NCBI RefSeq assembly: GCF_001547525.1
Contig: NZ_CM003769.1
Location: 496,001-560,000, forward strand
Source: Burkholderia anthina
GTDB taxonomy: Bacteria; Pseudomonadota; Gammaproteobacteria; Burkholderiales; Burkholderiaceae
Reading direction: 5' to 3'
Length of the DNA: 64,000 nucleotides
The position numbers were made by a program, and so were the translations under genes. This document shows positions 17,851 to 24,990 of the stretch, piece after piece. Within the stretch, counting starts at the first letter, position 1; every line of letters begins with the position of its first letter. A model generated the notes under the pieces. It did not search any database, was not told the origin of the DNA, and was given only the letters and a program-made list of their open reading frames with translations.

Positions 17851-18321
17851 TCACAACCAGTCCGGCACGCCGCCGGAGGTGCACTTCACGACCTTCGTCA
17901 CGATGTACGTGAAGTAGCGCTCGATGCCGAGGTCTTCCATCAGTAACGCATCGATGAAGCGCTGGTAATGGTCGATGTCGCGCGCGACCACGTGCAGCAC
18001 GTAGTCCACGCCGCCGCCCGTCGCGTAGCACTGCGCGACCTCGGGCGCCGCGGCCACGCGATCCTCGAAGCGCCGCATGTCGGGCGCGGTATGCCGCGAC
18101 AGCGTGACCTCGACGACGATGCGGCTGCCGGAGCACGCGCCGATCCAGTCGACGTCCGCGCGATAGCCGCGGATCACGCCGCTTTCCTCGAGCTTGCGCA
18201 CGCGCTCCCATGCCGGCGAAATCGACAGGTTCACGGCTTCCGCGAGCTTCGACTTCGTGATGCGCCCGTCGCGCTCGAGCAGGCGCAGGATCGCGAGGTC
18301 GTATCGGTCGAGCTTGATCAC
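17851..18321 (-). CDS. doeX: Lrp/AsnC-family regulator DoeX
   Basis: A 156-residue Lrp/AsnC regulator: N-terminal HTH (ITKSKLAEAVNLSISPAWER, residues ~21-40) and a C-terminal RAM ligand-binding domain with the loop GGGVDYVLHVVARD. It sits inside the ectoine catabolic operon between doeB and doeC, the usual place of DoeX/AsnC. In related systems it responds to intermediates such as diaminobutyrate or alpha-acetyl-diaminobutyrate. It begins 13 bp after doeB. The start at 18321 (MIKLDRYDL) is the only sensible one. Confidence 0.86.
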   Translation of the reverse strand: MIKLDRYDLAILRLLERDGRITKSKLAEAVNLSISPAWERVRKLEESGVIRGYRADVDWIGACSGSRIVVEVTLSRHTAPDMRRFEDRVAAAPEVAQCYATGGGVDYVLHVVARDIDHYQRFIDALLMEDLGIERYFTYIVTKVVKCTSGGVPDWL

Positions 18322-18334
18322 GTCGTGCGCGTCC

Positions 18335-19360
18335 TCATACGGCCACCGGAATGTTGCGCTCGACGATGTCGGCCACCACCGCGATCGTGTCGCCGGGCTG
18401 CACGATGCCGGGGAAGTGCCGGGCCGCGAGCAGCCCGCGCCGCCGTGCGACGTATTCGATCGGCGTGACGCCCGTGCGATCGATGTCGTGCACGCGCGCG
18501 AGCACGTCGCCGGCGTCGACCTCGGTGCCGAGATCTCGGCATATCTCGAGCAGCCCGCGATGCTCGCTCGTCGTGAAGCACGAACCGTCCGGCATGTCGA
18601 GCAGCGTCGTCGTACGCGGCGCGTTGCCGTCGATCACGTCCTTCGCGATCACGCCCGCATGCGCGAGAAATCCATACACGCCGCGCTCGGCGATCGCGAC
18701 GCTCGCGGCCGTCGACGTGCCGCCGCCGCCCAGCTCGGTCGACACGAACACCTTGCCGGCCTCCTCGGCCGCGCTGTCGTAGAGGCCGACGCTGTCGAGT
18801 TCCAGCATGCGCATCGAATACGGCGCGCCGAACGCGCGCATCGCGCGCTCGCACCGCGCTTCCTGGTCGCGGTCCGCCAGCACGTGAATCGCCGCGAACG
18901 GCACGAAGTCGAGCGTGCGGCCGCCAGCGTGAATGTCGAGCACGTGCGTCGCGAGCGGCAGCAGGTGACGCTGGAAGTAATCGGCGATCTTCTCGGTCAC
19001 GGTGCCGTCCGGCCGGCCCGGGAAGCTGCGGTTCAGGTTGCCCGCGTCGATCGGCGACGTGCGGCAACCGGCGCGAAACGCTGGGTAGTTCATGAACGGC
19101 ACGACGATCACGCGGCCGGTCACGTCGGCCGCCTTCAGCGAACCGGCCAGCTTCGACAGCGCGACCGGCCCTTCGTATTCGTCGCCGTGATTGCCGCCGG
19201 TCAGCAACACCGTCGGCCCGTCGCCGCGCTTCACGACGGTCACCGGAATCATGATCGCGCCCCACGCGGAATCGTCGCGCGAGTAAGGCAGCTTCAGGAA
19301 GCCGTGCTGTTCGCCGTCCGCGTCGAAATCGACGGTCGGCGTAATCGGGGAAGCACGCAT
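18335..19360 (-). CDS. doeB: N-acetyl-L-2,4-diaminobutyrate deacetylase DoeB
   Basis: A 341-residue zinc carboxypeptidase-like protein of the succinylglutamate desuccinylase/aspartoacylase family. GGNHGDEYEGP supplies the His and Glu metal ligands, and DIHAGGRTLD holds the third histidine. In ectoine degradation this enzyme (DoeB/EutE) removes the acetyl group from N-alpha-acetyl-L-2,4-diaminobutyrate. It follows doeA after 4 bp and precedes doeX, so it is cotranscribed. The start at 19360 (MRASPITP) fits this tight spacing. Confidence 0.86.
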   Translation of the reverse strand: MRASPITPTVDFDADGEQHGFLKLPYSRDDSAWGAIMIPVTVVKRGDGPTVLLTGGNHGDEYEGPVALSKLAGSLKAADVTGRVIVVPFMNYPAFRAGCRTSPIDAGNLNRSFPGRPDGTVTEKIADYFQRHLLPLATHVLDIHAGGRTLDFVPFAAIHVLADRDQEARCERAMRAFGAPYSMRMLELDSVGLYDSAAEEAGKVFVSTELGGGGTSTAASVAIAERGVYGFLAHAGVIAKDVIDGNAPRTTTLLDMPDGSCFTTSEHRGLLEICRDLGTEVDAGDVLARVHDIDRTGVTPIEYVARRRGLLAARHFPGIVQPGDTIAVVADIVERNIPVAV

Positions 19361-19364
19361 CGCC

Positions 19365-20573
19365 CTACTCCTTCACGAACAGCTTGCGCGGCACGTTGCA
19401 GAACGTCTCGACGCCGGTCTCGGTGATCAGGATGCTTTCCGTGATCTCCAGCCCCCAGTCGTCGAGCCACAGCCCCGGCATGAAATGGAACGTCATGCCG
19501 GGTTCGAGCACCGTCCGGTCGCCCGGACGCAGGCTCATCGTGCGCTCGCCCCAGTCGGGCGGATAGCTCGCGCCGATCGGGTAGCCGCAGCGGCTGTCCT
19601 TCTCGATGCCCGCACGGCGCAGCACCGCGAAGAACGCATTCGCGACGTCCTCGCACACGTTGCCCGGCTTCGCGGCCGCGAGCCCGGCCTCGATCCCTTC
19701 GACCACCGCGCGCTCGCCTTCGATGAAGTGCGCGGGCGGCTTGCCGAGGTAGACCGTGCGCGACAGCGGGCAGTGATAGCGGCGGTAGCAACCGGCGATC
19801 TCGAAGAACGTGCCGGCACCGCGCGCGAACGTCGAATCGTCCCACGTCAGGTGCGGCGCGGCGGCATCCGCGCCGGTCGGCAGCAGCGGCACGATCGCCG
19901 GATAGTCGCCGCCGAAGCCCTCCGCGCCGCCGATGCCGGTCGCATAGATCTGCGCGACCAGGTCGCTTTTCTTCATGCCGGGCTCGATCGTCTCGACGAT
20001 GTGCGCATGCATCCGCTCGACGATGCGCGCGGCCACGCGCATGTACTCGATCTCGCGCGGCGACTTCACCGCGCGCTGCCAGTTCACGAGCGCGGTCGCA
20101 TCGACCCAGCGCGCGGCCGGCAGATGCCGCTGCAGCGACGCGTACGCCGCCGCGCTGAAGTAGTAGTTGTCGAGCTCGACGCCGATGCGCAGCGTGCTCC
20201 AGCCGCGCGCCGCGATCACTTCGGCGGACAGGTAGTCCATCGGATGACGGGCCGTCGACTGCACGTAATGATCGGGATACCCGACGATGTTTTCGTGCGC
20301 CATGAACGCGGTGCGCTTCGCGCCGTTCGCGTCCTGGCCGCGGCCGAACCACACGGGTTCGCCGTCCAGCGCCAGGAGCACGCACTGGTGCACGTAGAAC
20401 GACCAGCCGTCATAGCCGGTGAGCCAGCCCATGTTGGTCGGGTCGGTGACGATCAGCAGGTCGATGCCGGCCCGCTCCATCGCCGCGCGCGTCTTCGCGA
20501 TCCGCGCAGCGTATTCGCTGCGATCGAACGCGAGACGCGGCGCGGCTTCGTAGGTTTCGATGACTGCGGCCAT
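19365..20573 (-). CDS. doeA: ectoine hydrolase DoeA (M24 family)
   Basis: A 402-residue M24 (creatinase/prolidase-fold) hydrolase. The N-terminal creatinase-like domain includes DPTNMGWLTGYDGWSFYVHQ, a stretch I recall from ectoine hydrolases. The C-terminal pita-bread domain begins near residue 170. DoeA/EutD opens the ectoine ring to N-alpha-acetyl-L-2,4-diaminobutyrate and related isomers. Start at 20573 (MAAVIETYE) with GGAGA just upstream; eutC ends 10 bp before. It is the key gene that identifies the operon. Confidence 0.9.
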   Translation of the reverse strand: MAAVIETYEAAPRLAFDRSEYAARIAKTRAAMERAGIDLLIVTDPTNMGWLTGYDGWSFYVHQCVLLALDGEPVWFGRGQDANGAKRTAFMAHENIVGYPDHYVQSTARHPMDYLSAEVIAARGWSTLRIGVELDNYYFSAAAYASLQRHLPAARWVDATALVNWQRAVKSPREIEYMRVAARIVERMHAHIVETIEPGMKKSDLVAQIYATGIGGAEGFGGDYPAIVPLLPTGADAAAPHLTWDDSTFARGAGTFFEIAGCYRRYHCPLSRTVYLGKPPAHFIEGERAVVEGIEAGLAAAKPGNVCEDVANAFFAVLRRAGIEKDSRCGYPIGASYPPDWGERTMSLRPGDRTVLEPGMTFHFMPGLWLDDWGLEITESILITETGVETFCNVPRKLFVKE

Positions 20574-20583
20574 CTGTCTCCTC

Positions 20584-21588
20584 TCAGGTCGTGAGGTCGT
20601 TGTGGAAAATCGTGCCGACTTCCGCCGCGCGGGCGCGTTGCAGCGCAAGCACGGCAATGGCGGTGTCCTGCGCGCCGGTGCCGGTCAGATCGCAGATCGT
20701 GATGTCGTCGCGATGCGTGCGGCCGGTGCGGCGGCCGGCGATCACTTCGCCGAGTTCGGGGAACACGGCATCGGCCGGCACCACGCCGGCCGCGATCGCA
20801 TGCGCGAGTTCGCCGGCCACGCGGGTCTGCTGCAACCGGTCGCAGAAGTAGTGCGCGGCGCCGAACACCGACGGCGCGAGTTCGGTCTTGTAGTCGGCGT
20901 CCGAACCCATCGCCGTCACGTGCAGCCCGGGATGCAGATCCTCCGCGTGCACGAGCGGCGCGCGGCTCGGCGTGGTCGTCACCGCGACGTCGGCGTCGGC
21001 GAGCGCCGCGTGCACCGAGCGCGCGACGATCGCGTCGATCCCGTATGCGGCGCGCACGTCAGCCGCGAATCGCGTGGCACGCTCGGCATCGCGCGCCCAC
21101 ACCGTTACATGCGTGATGTCGCGCACGAGCATCAGCGCGTCGAGCTGCAACCGGGCCTGCTCGCCCGCGCCAACGATCGCCGCGCGGCGCGCATCGGCGC
21201 GCGCGAGCCGGCGCGCGGCCACGGCGCCGGCCGCCGCGGTGCGCACGGCCGTCAGGTAGCCGTTGTCGAGCAGCACGGCCTCGGTCAGGCCGGTGCGCGC
21301 GGACAGCACGAGCATCAACCCGTTCAGGCTCGGCAGCCCGAGCGACGGGTTGTCGAAGAAGCCGGGGCTGACCTTGATCGCGAAGCTGTCGAAGCGTGGC
21401 AGGTAAGCGGTCTTGACGTCCACTTCGGCGTGGCGCTCCGGCAGCGCGAGATTCAGGATCGGCGGCATCACGACGGCGTCGGTCGCCAGCGACGCGAACG
21501 CGGCCTCGATCTGGTCGATCGCGGCGAGATCGAGCGGCACCAGCGCGCGCAGTTGCGCCTGGCCGAGCAACGTAACGGGACGGGCCAT
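20584..21588 (-). CDS. eutC: EutC, ornithine-cyclodeaminase-like ectoine-utilisation protein
   Basis: A 334-residue member of the ornithine cyclodeaminase/mu-crystallin family, with a Rossmann NAD-binding loop at AAIVGAGEQARLQ (about residue 140) and the preceding LTAVRTAAAGAVAARRL segment typical of the fold. In hydroxyectoine-using bacteria EutC acts with EutB, and usually EutA, in a proposed conversion of 5-hydroxyectoine toward ectoine. Its ATG is 1 bp after the eutB stop and it is 10 bp from doeA. Alone it could be read as an ornithine cyclodeaminase; the context decides. Confidence 0.85.
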   Translation of the reverse strand: MARPVTLLGQAQLRALVPLDLAAIDQIEAAFASLATDAVVMPPILNLALPERHAEVDVKTAYLPRFDSFAIKVSPGFFDNPSLGLPSLNGLMLVLSARTGLTEAVLLDNGYLTAVRTAAAGAVAARRLARADARRAAIVGAGEQARLQLDALMLVRDITHVTVWARDAERATRFAADVRAAYGIDAIVARSVHAALADADVAVTTTPSRAPLVHAEDLHPGLHVTAMGSDADYKTELAPSVFGAAHYFCDRLQQTRVAGELAHAIAAGVVPADAVFPELGEVIAGRRTGRTHRDDITICDLTGTGAQDTAIAVLALQRARAAEVGTIFHNDLTT

Positions 21589-21589
21589 G

Positions 21590-22561
21590 TCAGTTCTCCG
21601 AAACGAGCCGGCGATGCGCGGCCATGTCGATGTTCGCGCCGCTCACGACGACCACGATCGGGCCGCCGCGATCGCGGCGTGCGATCCGTTCATCCAGCAA
21701 GGCGGCGAGGCCGACCGCGCCGGCGCCTTCGACGACGAGCCGTTCTTCCCGATACGCATGCGCGATGCCGCGCGCGATCGACGGCTCGTCGAGCAGCACG
21801 ACGTCGTCGGCCAGCGCGCGCGTCATGTCGAACGTGTAGCGGTTGTCGAGGCCGATGCCGCCGCCGAGCGAATCGGCCAGCGTCGGCTGCTCGGCGACGT
21901 CGACCGGGCGGCCGGCCGCGAGGCTCGCATGCATCGCGGCGCCGCGCGCCATCGATACGCCGATCGCCTCGACCGCCGGCCGGATCGCCTTCGCGGCAAA
22001 CGCGACGCCGCTGAACAGGCCGCCGCCCGACAGCGGCACGACGAGCGTCGCCGTATCGGGCAGCGCCTCGAGAATCTCGACGCCGATCGTCGCCTGGCCC
22101 GCGATGATGTGCGGATCGTCGAACGGCGGCACGTACGCATAGCCTTCGTCGCATACCAGGCGCCTTGCTTCGGCCTGCGCGTCGTCCTGGCTGTCGCCGA
22201 CGATCACCACGCGCGCGCCGAGCGCCGCGACCGCATCGACCTTGTTGGCCGGCACGAGCGACGACATGCAGACGGCGGCGTCGATGCCGAGCGCGCGCGC
22301 CGCATGCGCAAGCGCGCGACCGTGATTGCCCGTCGACGCGGTGACCACGCGCGTCACGCGCTGCGCCGCGAGTTCCGCGAGCGCGTTGGTCGCGCCGCGC
22401 AGCTTGAAGCTGCCGGTCGGCTGCAGCGTTTCGAGCTTCAGGTAGACCGGTGCGCCAACGCGCGCGGACAGCGCGGCGGATGCAACGAGCGGCGTACCGT
22501 CGGCGCGCCCGGCGAGGCGGCGGCGCGCGCGGTAGACGTCGGACAGCGACAGGAAGGACAT
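21590..22561 (-). CDS. eutB: EutB, threonine-dehydratase-like hydroxyectoine-utilisation protein
   Basis: A 323-residue fold-type II PLP enzyme of the threonine dehydratase/serine racemase type: PLP lysine K53 in PTGSFKLRGA, phosphate-binding loop PLSGGGLFSGVA. It is the first gene of the ectoine operon proper and lies 107 bp downstream of enuR. With EutC it is expected to convert 5-hydroxyectoine toward ectoine by a dehydration step. The start at 22561 (MSFLSLSDVYRA) is preceded by a region with a candidate regulator site. Confidence 0.85.
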   Translation of the reverse strand: MSFLSLSDVYRARRRLAGRADGTPLVASAALSARVGAPVYLKLETLQPTGSFKLRGATNALAELAAQRVTRVVTASTGNHGRALAHAARALGIDAAVCMSSLVPANKVDAVAALGARVVIVGDSQDDAQAEARRLVCDEGYAYVPPFDDPHIIAGQATIGVEILEALPDTATLVVPLSGGGLFSGVAFAAKAIRPAVEAIGVSMARGAAMHASLAAGRPVDVAEQPTLADSLGGGIGLDNRYTFDMTRALADDVVLLDEPSIARGIAHAYREERLVVEGAGAVGLAALLDERIARRDRGGPIVVVVSGANIDMAAHRRLVSEN

Positions 22562-22601
22562 GGAACGCACGCCTCGCGACGAATGTGATGCGATCCAGTC
22601 T

Positions 22602-22639
22602 AATGTTCCAAATCGCGCTTTCGAATGTCCTGATACATT
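22602..22639. promoter_or_regulatory. candidate EnuR operator upstream of eutB
   Basis: The 16-mer AATGTCCTGATACATT (22624-22639) is an AATGT-N6-ACATT inverted repeat. A second related half (AATGTTCC) starts at 22602, 22 bp away. A similar 16-mer, ATTGTCCTAGTGCAAT, lies upstream of enuR at 24137-24152; the two match at 11 of 16 positions. Shared sites before both transcription units fit a MocR regulator acting on its own gene and the operon. Binding by EnuR is inferred. Confidence 0.45.
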
Positions 22640-22668
22640 GCGCGCGACGTTGCGGCGGCGCCGCCGGT

Positions 22669-24081
22669 TCAGTGGAAATCGTTCAGGTGCGGATACTGTT
22701 CGAACACGCCTGCGATCGTCTCGAGCGCGGCGTTGCACGCGGCATCGGTGGTTTCGGCGCCGATGCACACGCGCACCGCGTTCGGCCGCTCCGTGCCGCC
22801 GACCAGAAACGGATCGGGCGACGTCACCGCGATCTTGCGCGTGCGCAATTCGCGCACGATCCGGTCGGCCTGCCAGTAATCGGGCACGCGCAGCCATGCC
22901 GAGAGCGCATTGGGATGCGCGCCCAGCACATACGGCCCCAGCGCGGCCCTCACCATCGCCTGACGCACGGCGAGCCGCCGGCGCTGCAGTTCGACGAGCC
23001 GCCGCGCGGTGCCGTCGGCGATCCAGCGCGTCGCGATTTCCGCGATCGGCGACGTCGCCATCCAGCTGCTCACGCGCAGCACGCTCTCGACGCGCAACGC
23101 GAGCCGCCGCGGCATCGCGAGATAGCCGGTGCGCAAGCCCGTCAGCACCGATTTCGTCATGCTCGTGCAGTAGAAGCCGAGCTCCGGAATCAGGCTGGCG
23201 ACCGGCGTGGCCGTCTTCTCGGGCAGCGGACCATACACGTCGTCCTCGATCACGTACACGCCGTAGCGCGTCGCGATACGCGCGATCGACCGCCGCCGCG
23301 ACTCCGTCATCATCGACACGGTCGGGTTATTGAGGGTCGGCGTGCAGACGAGCGCGCTGATCCGCTCGCCGTCGCACATCTCCTCGAAATGTTCGGGACG
23401 GATGCCGTGCTCGTCCATCTCGAGCCCTTTCAGCGTAAATCCGAGCACGTTCGCGGAGCCGATCACGCCGTGATCGGTCAGGCTCTCGCACAACACGGTA
23501 TCGCCCGGCCCGACGATCGACGCGAGCGCGAGAAAGATCCCGTGCGCCGCGCCGTTCGTGACCAGCAGCGATTCGCGGTGCACGGGCATGTTCAGCGACG
23601 CGAGCCACGCGGCGCCGGCGTCGCGGTGCGCATCGAGGCCGGCGATCGGCCGGAACGACCGGATCCATGGCTGATCGTCGGCGCCCGCCAGCGCCGCGCA
23701 CACGCTGCGCCACGCGGCATCGTGCTCCGGCGTGTGGACGATGCGGGCGATCGAGAAGTCGACCAGTTCGCGCTCGGTCGTATCGAGGATGTAGTTCGAC
23801 ATCGATTCGGTCACGCGCGCGGCCACGAAGCTGCCTCGGCCGACCTCGCAGCGGATCAGCCCCTGGCGCTCCAGTTCCTTGTACGCGTTGGTGACGGTCT
23901 GCACGCTGACGCCGAGGCTCGACGCGACGTCGCGCTGCGGCGCGAGCCGTGCGCCCGGCGCGAGCGCGCCGGTCTCGATGTCGCTGGCGATCGCCTTCAC
24001 GAGCCGCTTGTATTTCGACTCGATGCCGTGCACGGCGCCGATCGCGTCGCGCCAGCCTGCCGATACCTCGGTCCGTCCCAT
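22669..24081 (-). CDS. enuR: MocR/GntR-type regulator EnuR
   Basis: A 470-residue MocR protein: an N-terminal GntR winged HTH (DVASSLGVSVQTVTNAYKEL, residues ~50-69) fused to an aminotransferase-like domain. That domain retains the PLP lysine, in TSMTKSVLTGLRTGY. EnuR represses ectoine and hydroxyectoine catabolic genes and is relieved by pathway intermediates bound to its PLP. It lies upstream of eutB in the same direction, as in known clusters. The start at 24081 (MGRTEVSAGW) discards a long basic extension; GGAG lies about 13 nt before it. Confidence 0.83.
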   Translation of the reverse strand: MGRTEVSAGWRDAIGAVHGIESKYKRLVKAIASDIETGALAPGARLAPQRDVASSLGVSVQTVTNAYKELERQGLIRCEVGRGSFVAARVTESMSNYILDTTERELVDFSIARIVHTPEHDAAWRSVCAALAGADDQPWIRSFRPIAGLDAHRDAGAAWLASLNMPVHRESLLVTNGAAHGIFLALASIVGPGDTVLCESLTDHGVIGSANVLGFTLKGLEMDEHGIRPEHFEEMCDGERISALVCTPTLNNPTVSMMTESRRRSIARIATRYGVYVIEDDVYGPLPEKTATPVASLIPELGFYCTSMTKSVLTGLRTGYLAMPRRLALRVESVLRVSSWMATSPIAEIATRWIADGTARRLVELQRRRLAVRQAMVRAALGPYVLGAHPNALSAWLRVPDYWQADRIVRELRTRKIAVTSPDPFLVGGTERPNAVRVCIGAETTDAACNAALETIAGVFEQYPHLNDFH

Positions 24082-24459
24082 CTCGATGTCTCCGTCATGG
24101 CTTCCGCATGGTCGCTCAGAAAGACACCCTGAAAATATTGTCCTAGTGCAATCGCGCGCGAAAGCAGGACGTTGCGGGTCGAATCGGGCCGCGCAATCGG
24201 CGTGCCCGGCATGCGCACGAGCCCGGCTCTCTTTATTGATCGGACGAATGCCGGGGGTCGGCTTCGCGGAATGCGGCACGCGGCACGCGGGGGCGTACTT
24301 CGCGTTGCCGGACAGTTCTCGTTCCGACTATTCAATATGGTCGCCGCGCCGGATATGCGCGGTTCGCGGGCGCCAGCCTTGCAGCTTGACCACGGCCGGC
24401 ACGCCGCTAGGATTGCTTCACAGGGGCCGGCCGTGCCGCCTGAGATGTGTCATCCGGTC
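24082..24459. other. intergenic region between enuR and the marR operon
   Basis: Divergent promoter region of about 430 bp up to the marR start. Besides the EnuR-like site at 24137-24152 it holds no credible coding sequence; the open frames passing through it are extensions of enuR and marR frames. The MarR operator begins at 24460. Confidence 0.6.
24137..24152. promoter_or_regulatory. candidate EnuR operator upstream of enuR
   Basis: ATTGTCCTAGTGCAAT, a 16-mer symmetric at 12 of 16 positions, located 55 bp before the enuR start. It resembles the site before eutB at 22624-22639 (shared TGTCCT..T.CA.T). Autoregulation by EnuR is the simplest reading. Confidence 0.4.
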
Positions 24460-24495
24460 GGCAAAAACGATAGTTTGCTATCGAATGTTTTTGCC
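24460..24495. promoter_or_regulatory. nested palindromic MarR operator
   Basis: Outer inverted repeat GGCAAAAAC ... GTTTTTGCC (24460-24468 and 24487-24495) encloses an inner one, CGATAG-TTTG-CTATCG (24468-24483). It ends 15 bp before the marR ATG, where it would cover the promoter or the ribosome site. Its AT-rich symmetric nature fits a MarR-type homodimer, so autorepression of the efflux operon is likely. Confidence 0.68.
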
Positions 24496-24510
24496 CCTAT
24501 CATCTCGCCC

Positions 24511-24990
24511 ATGACCAATCTGCACGACCTCCGCCTCGCCGTCAGCAGCCTGCTCGTGCTCACCGCGCGCAAGTGGCGCCGCACCAGCGACGGCGTGCTG
24601 ACCGCGTACAACGTGTCCGAGGCCTGCGCGACGCCGCTCCTGATCGCCGGGCGCCTCGGCGAAGGCGTGCGGCAAGGCACGCTCGCCGAACACGTCGGCA
24701 TCGAAGGGCCGTCGCTCGTGCGCCTGCTCGACCAGCTGTGCGCGGCCGGCCTCGCGCGCCGCGACGAGGATCCGCACGACCGCCGCGCGAAGACGATCTC
24801 GCTGACGGCCGCCGGCCGCGCGGTCACCGCGAAGATGGAGGAAGACCTGCGCGCGCTGCGCGCACAGGTGCTCAAGGGCGTGTCGCGCGCCGATCTCGAA
24901 GCCACGCTGCGCGTACTGAACGCATTCAACGCAGCCGACGCGCCCGCTCCGGCTTCGCCCCCGTCCCACTCAGCCGATTCCGCGTCATGA
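24511..24990 (+). CDS. MarR-family regulator of the efflux operon
   Basis: A 159-residue MarR regulator with a central winged HTH (GTLAEHVGIEGPSLVRLLDQL) and wing residues DPHDRRAKTISLT, typical of MarR/SlyA/EmrR. It is the first gene of a five-gene operon whose next start (ATG at 24987) overlaps its stop codon by the ATGA arrangement. The nested palindrome at 24460-24495 is the likely binding site. The ligand is presumably an aromatic acid or toxic phenolic compound exported by the system; that part is inferred from FusR/EmrR-like systems. Confidence 0.88.
   Translation: MTNLHDLRLAVSSLLVLTARKWRRTSDGVLTAYNVSEACATPLLIAGRLGEGVRQGTLAEHVGIEGPSLVRLLDQLCAAGLARRDEDPHDRRAKTISLTAAGRAVTAKMEEDLRALRAQVLKGVSRADLEATLRVLNAFNAADAPAPASPPSHSADSAS

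Noticed and set aside
20584-22561. ornithine cyclodeaminase and threonine dehydratase as ordinary amino-acid enzymes
   Set aside because: Tight coupling with doeA, doeB and enuR makes EutC and EutB the better names.
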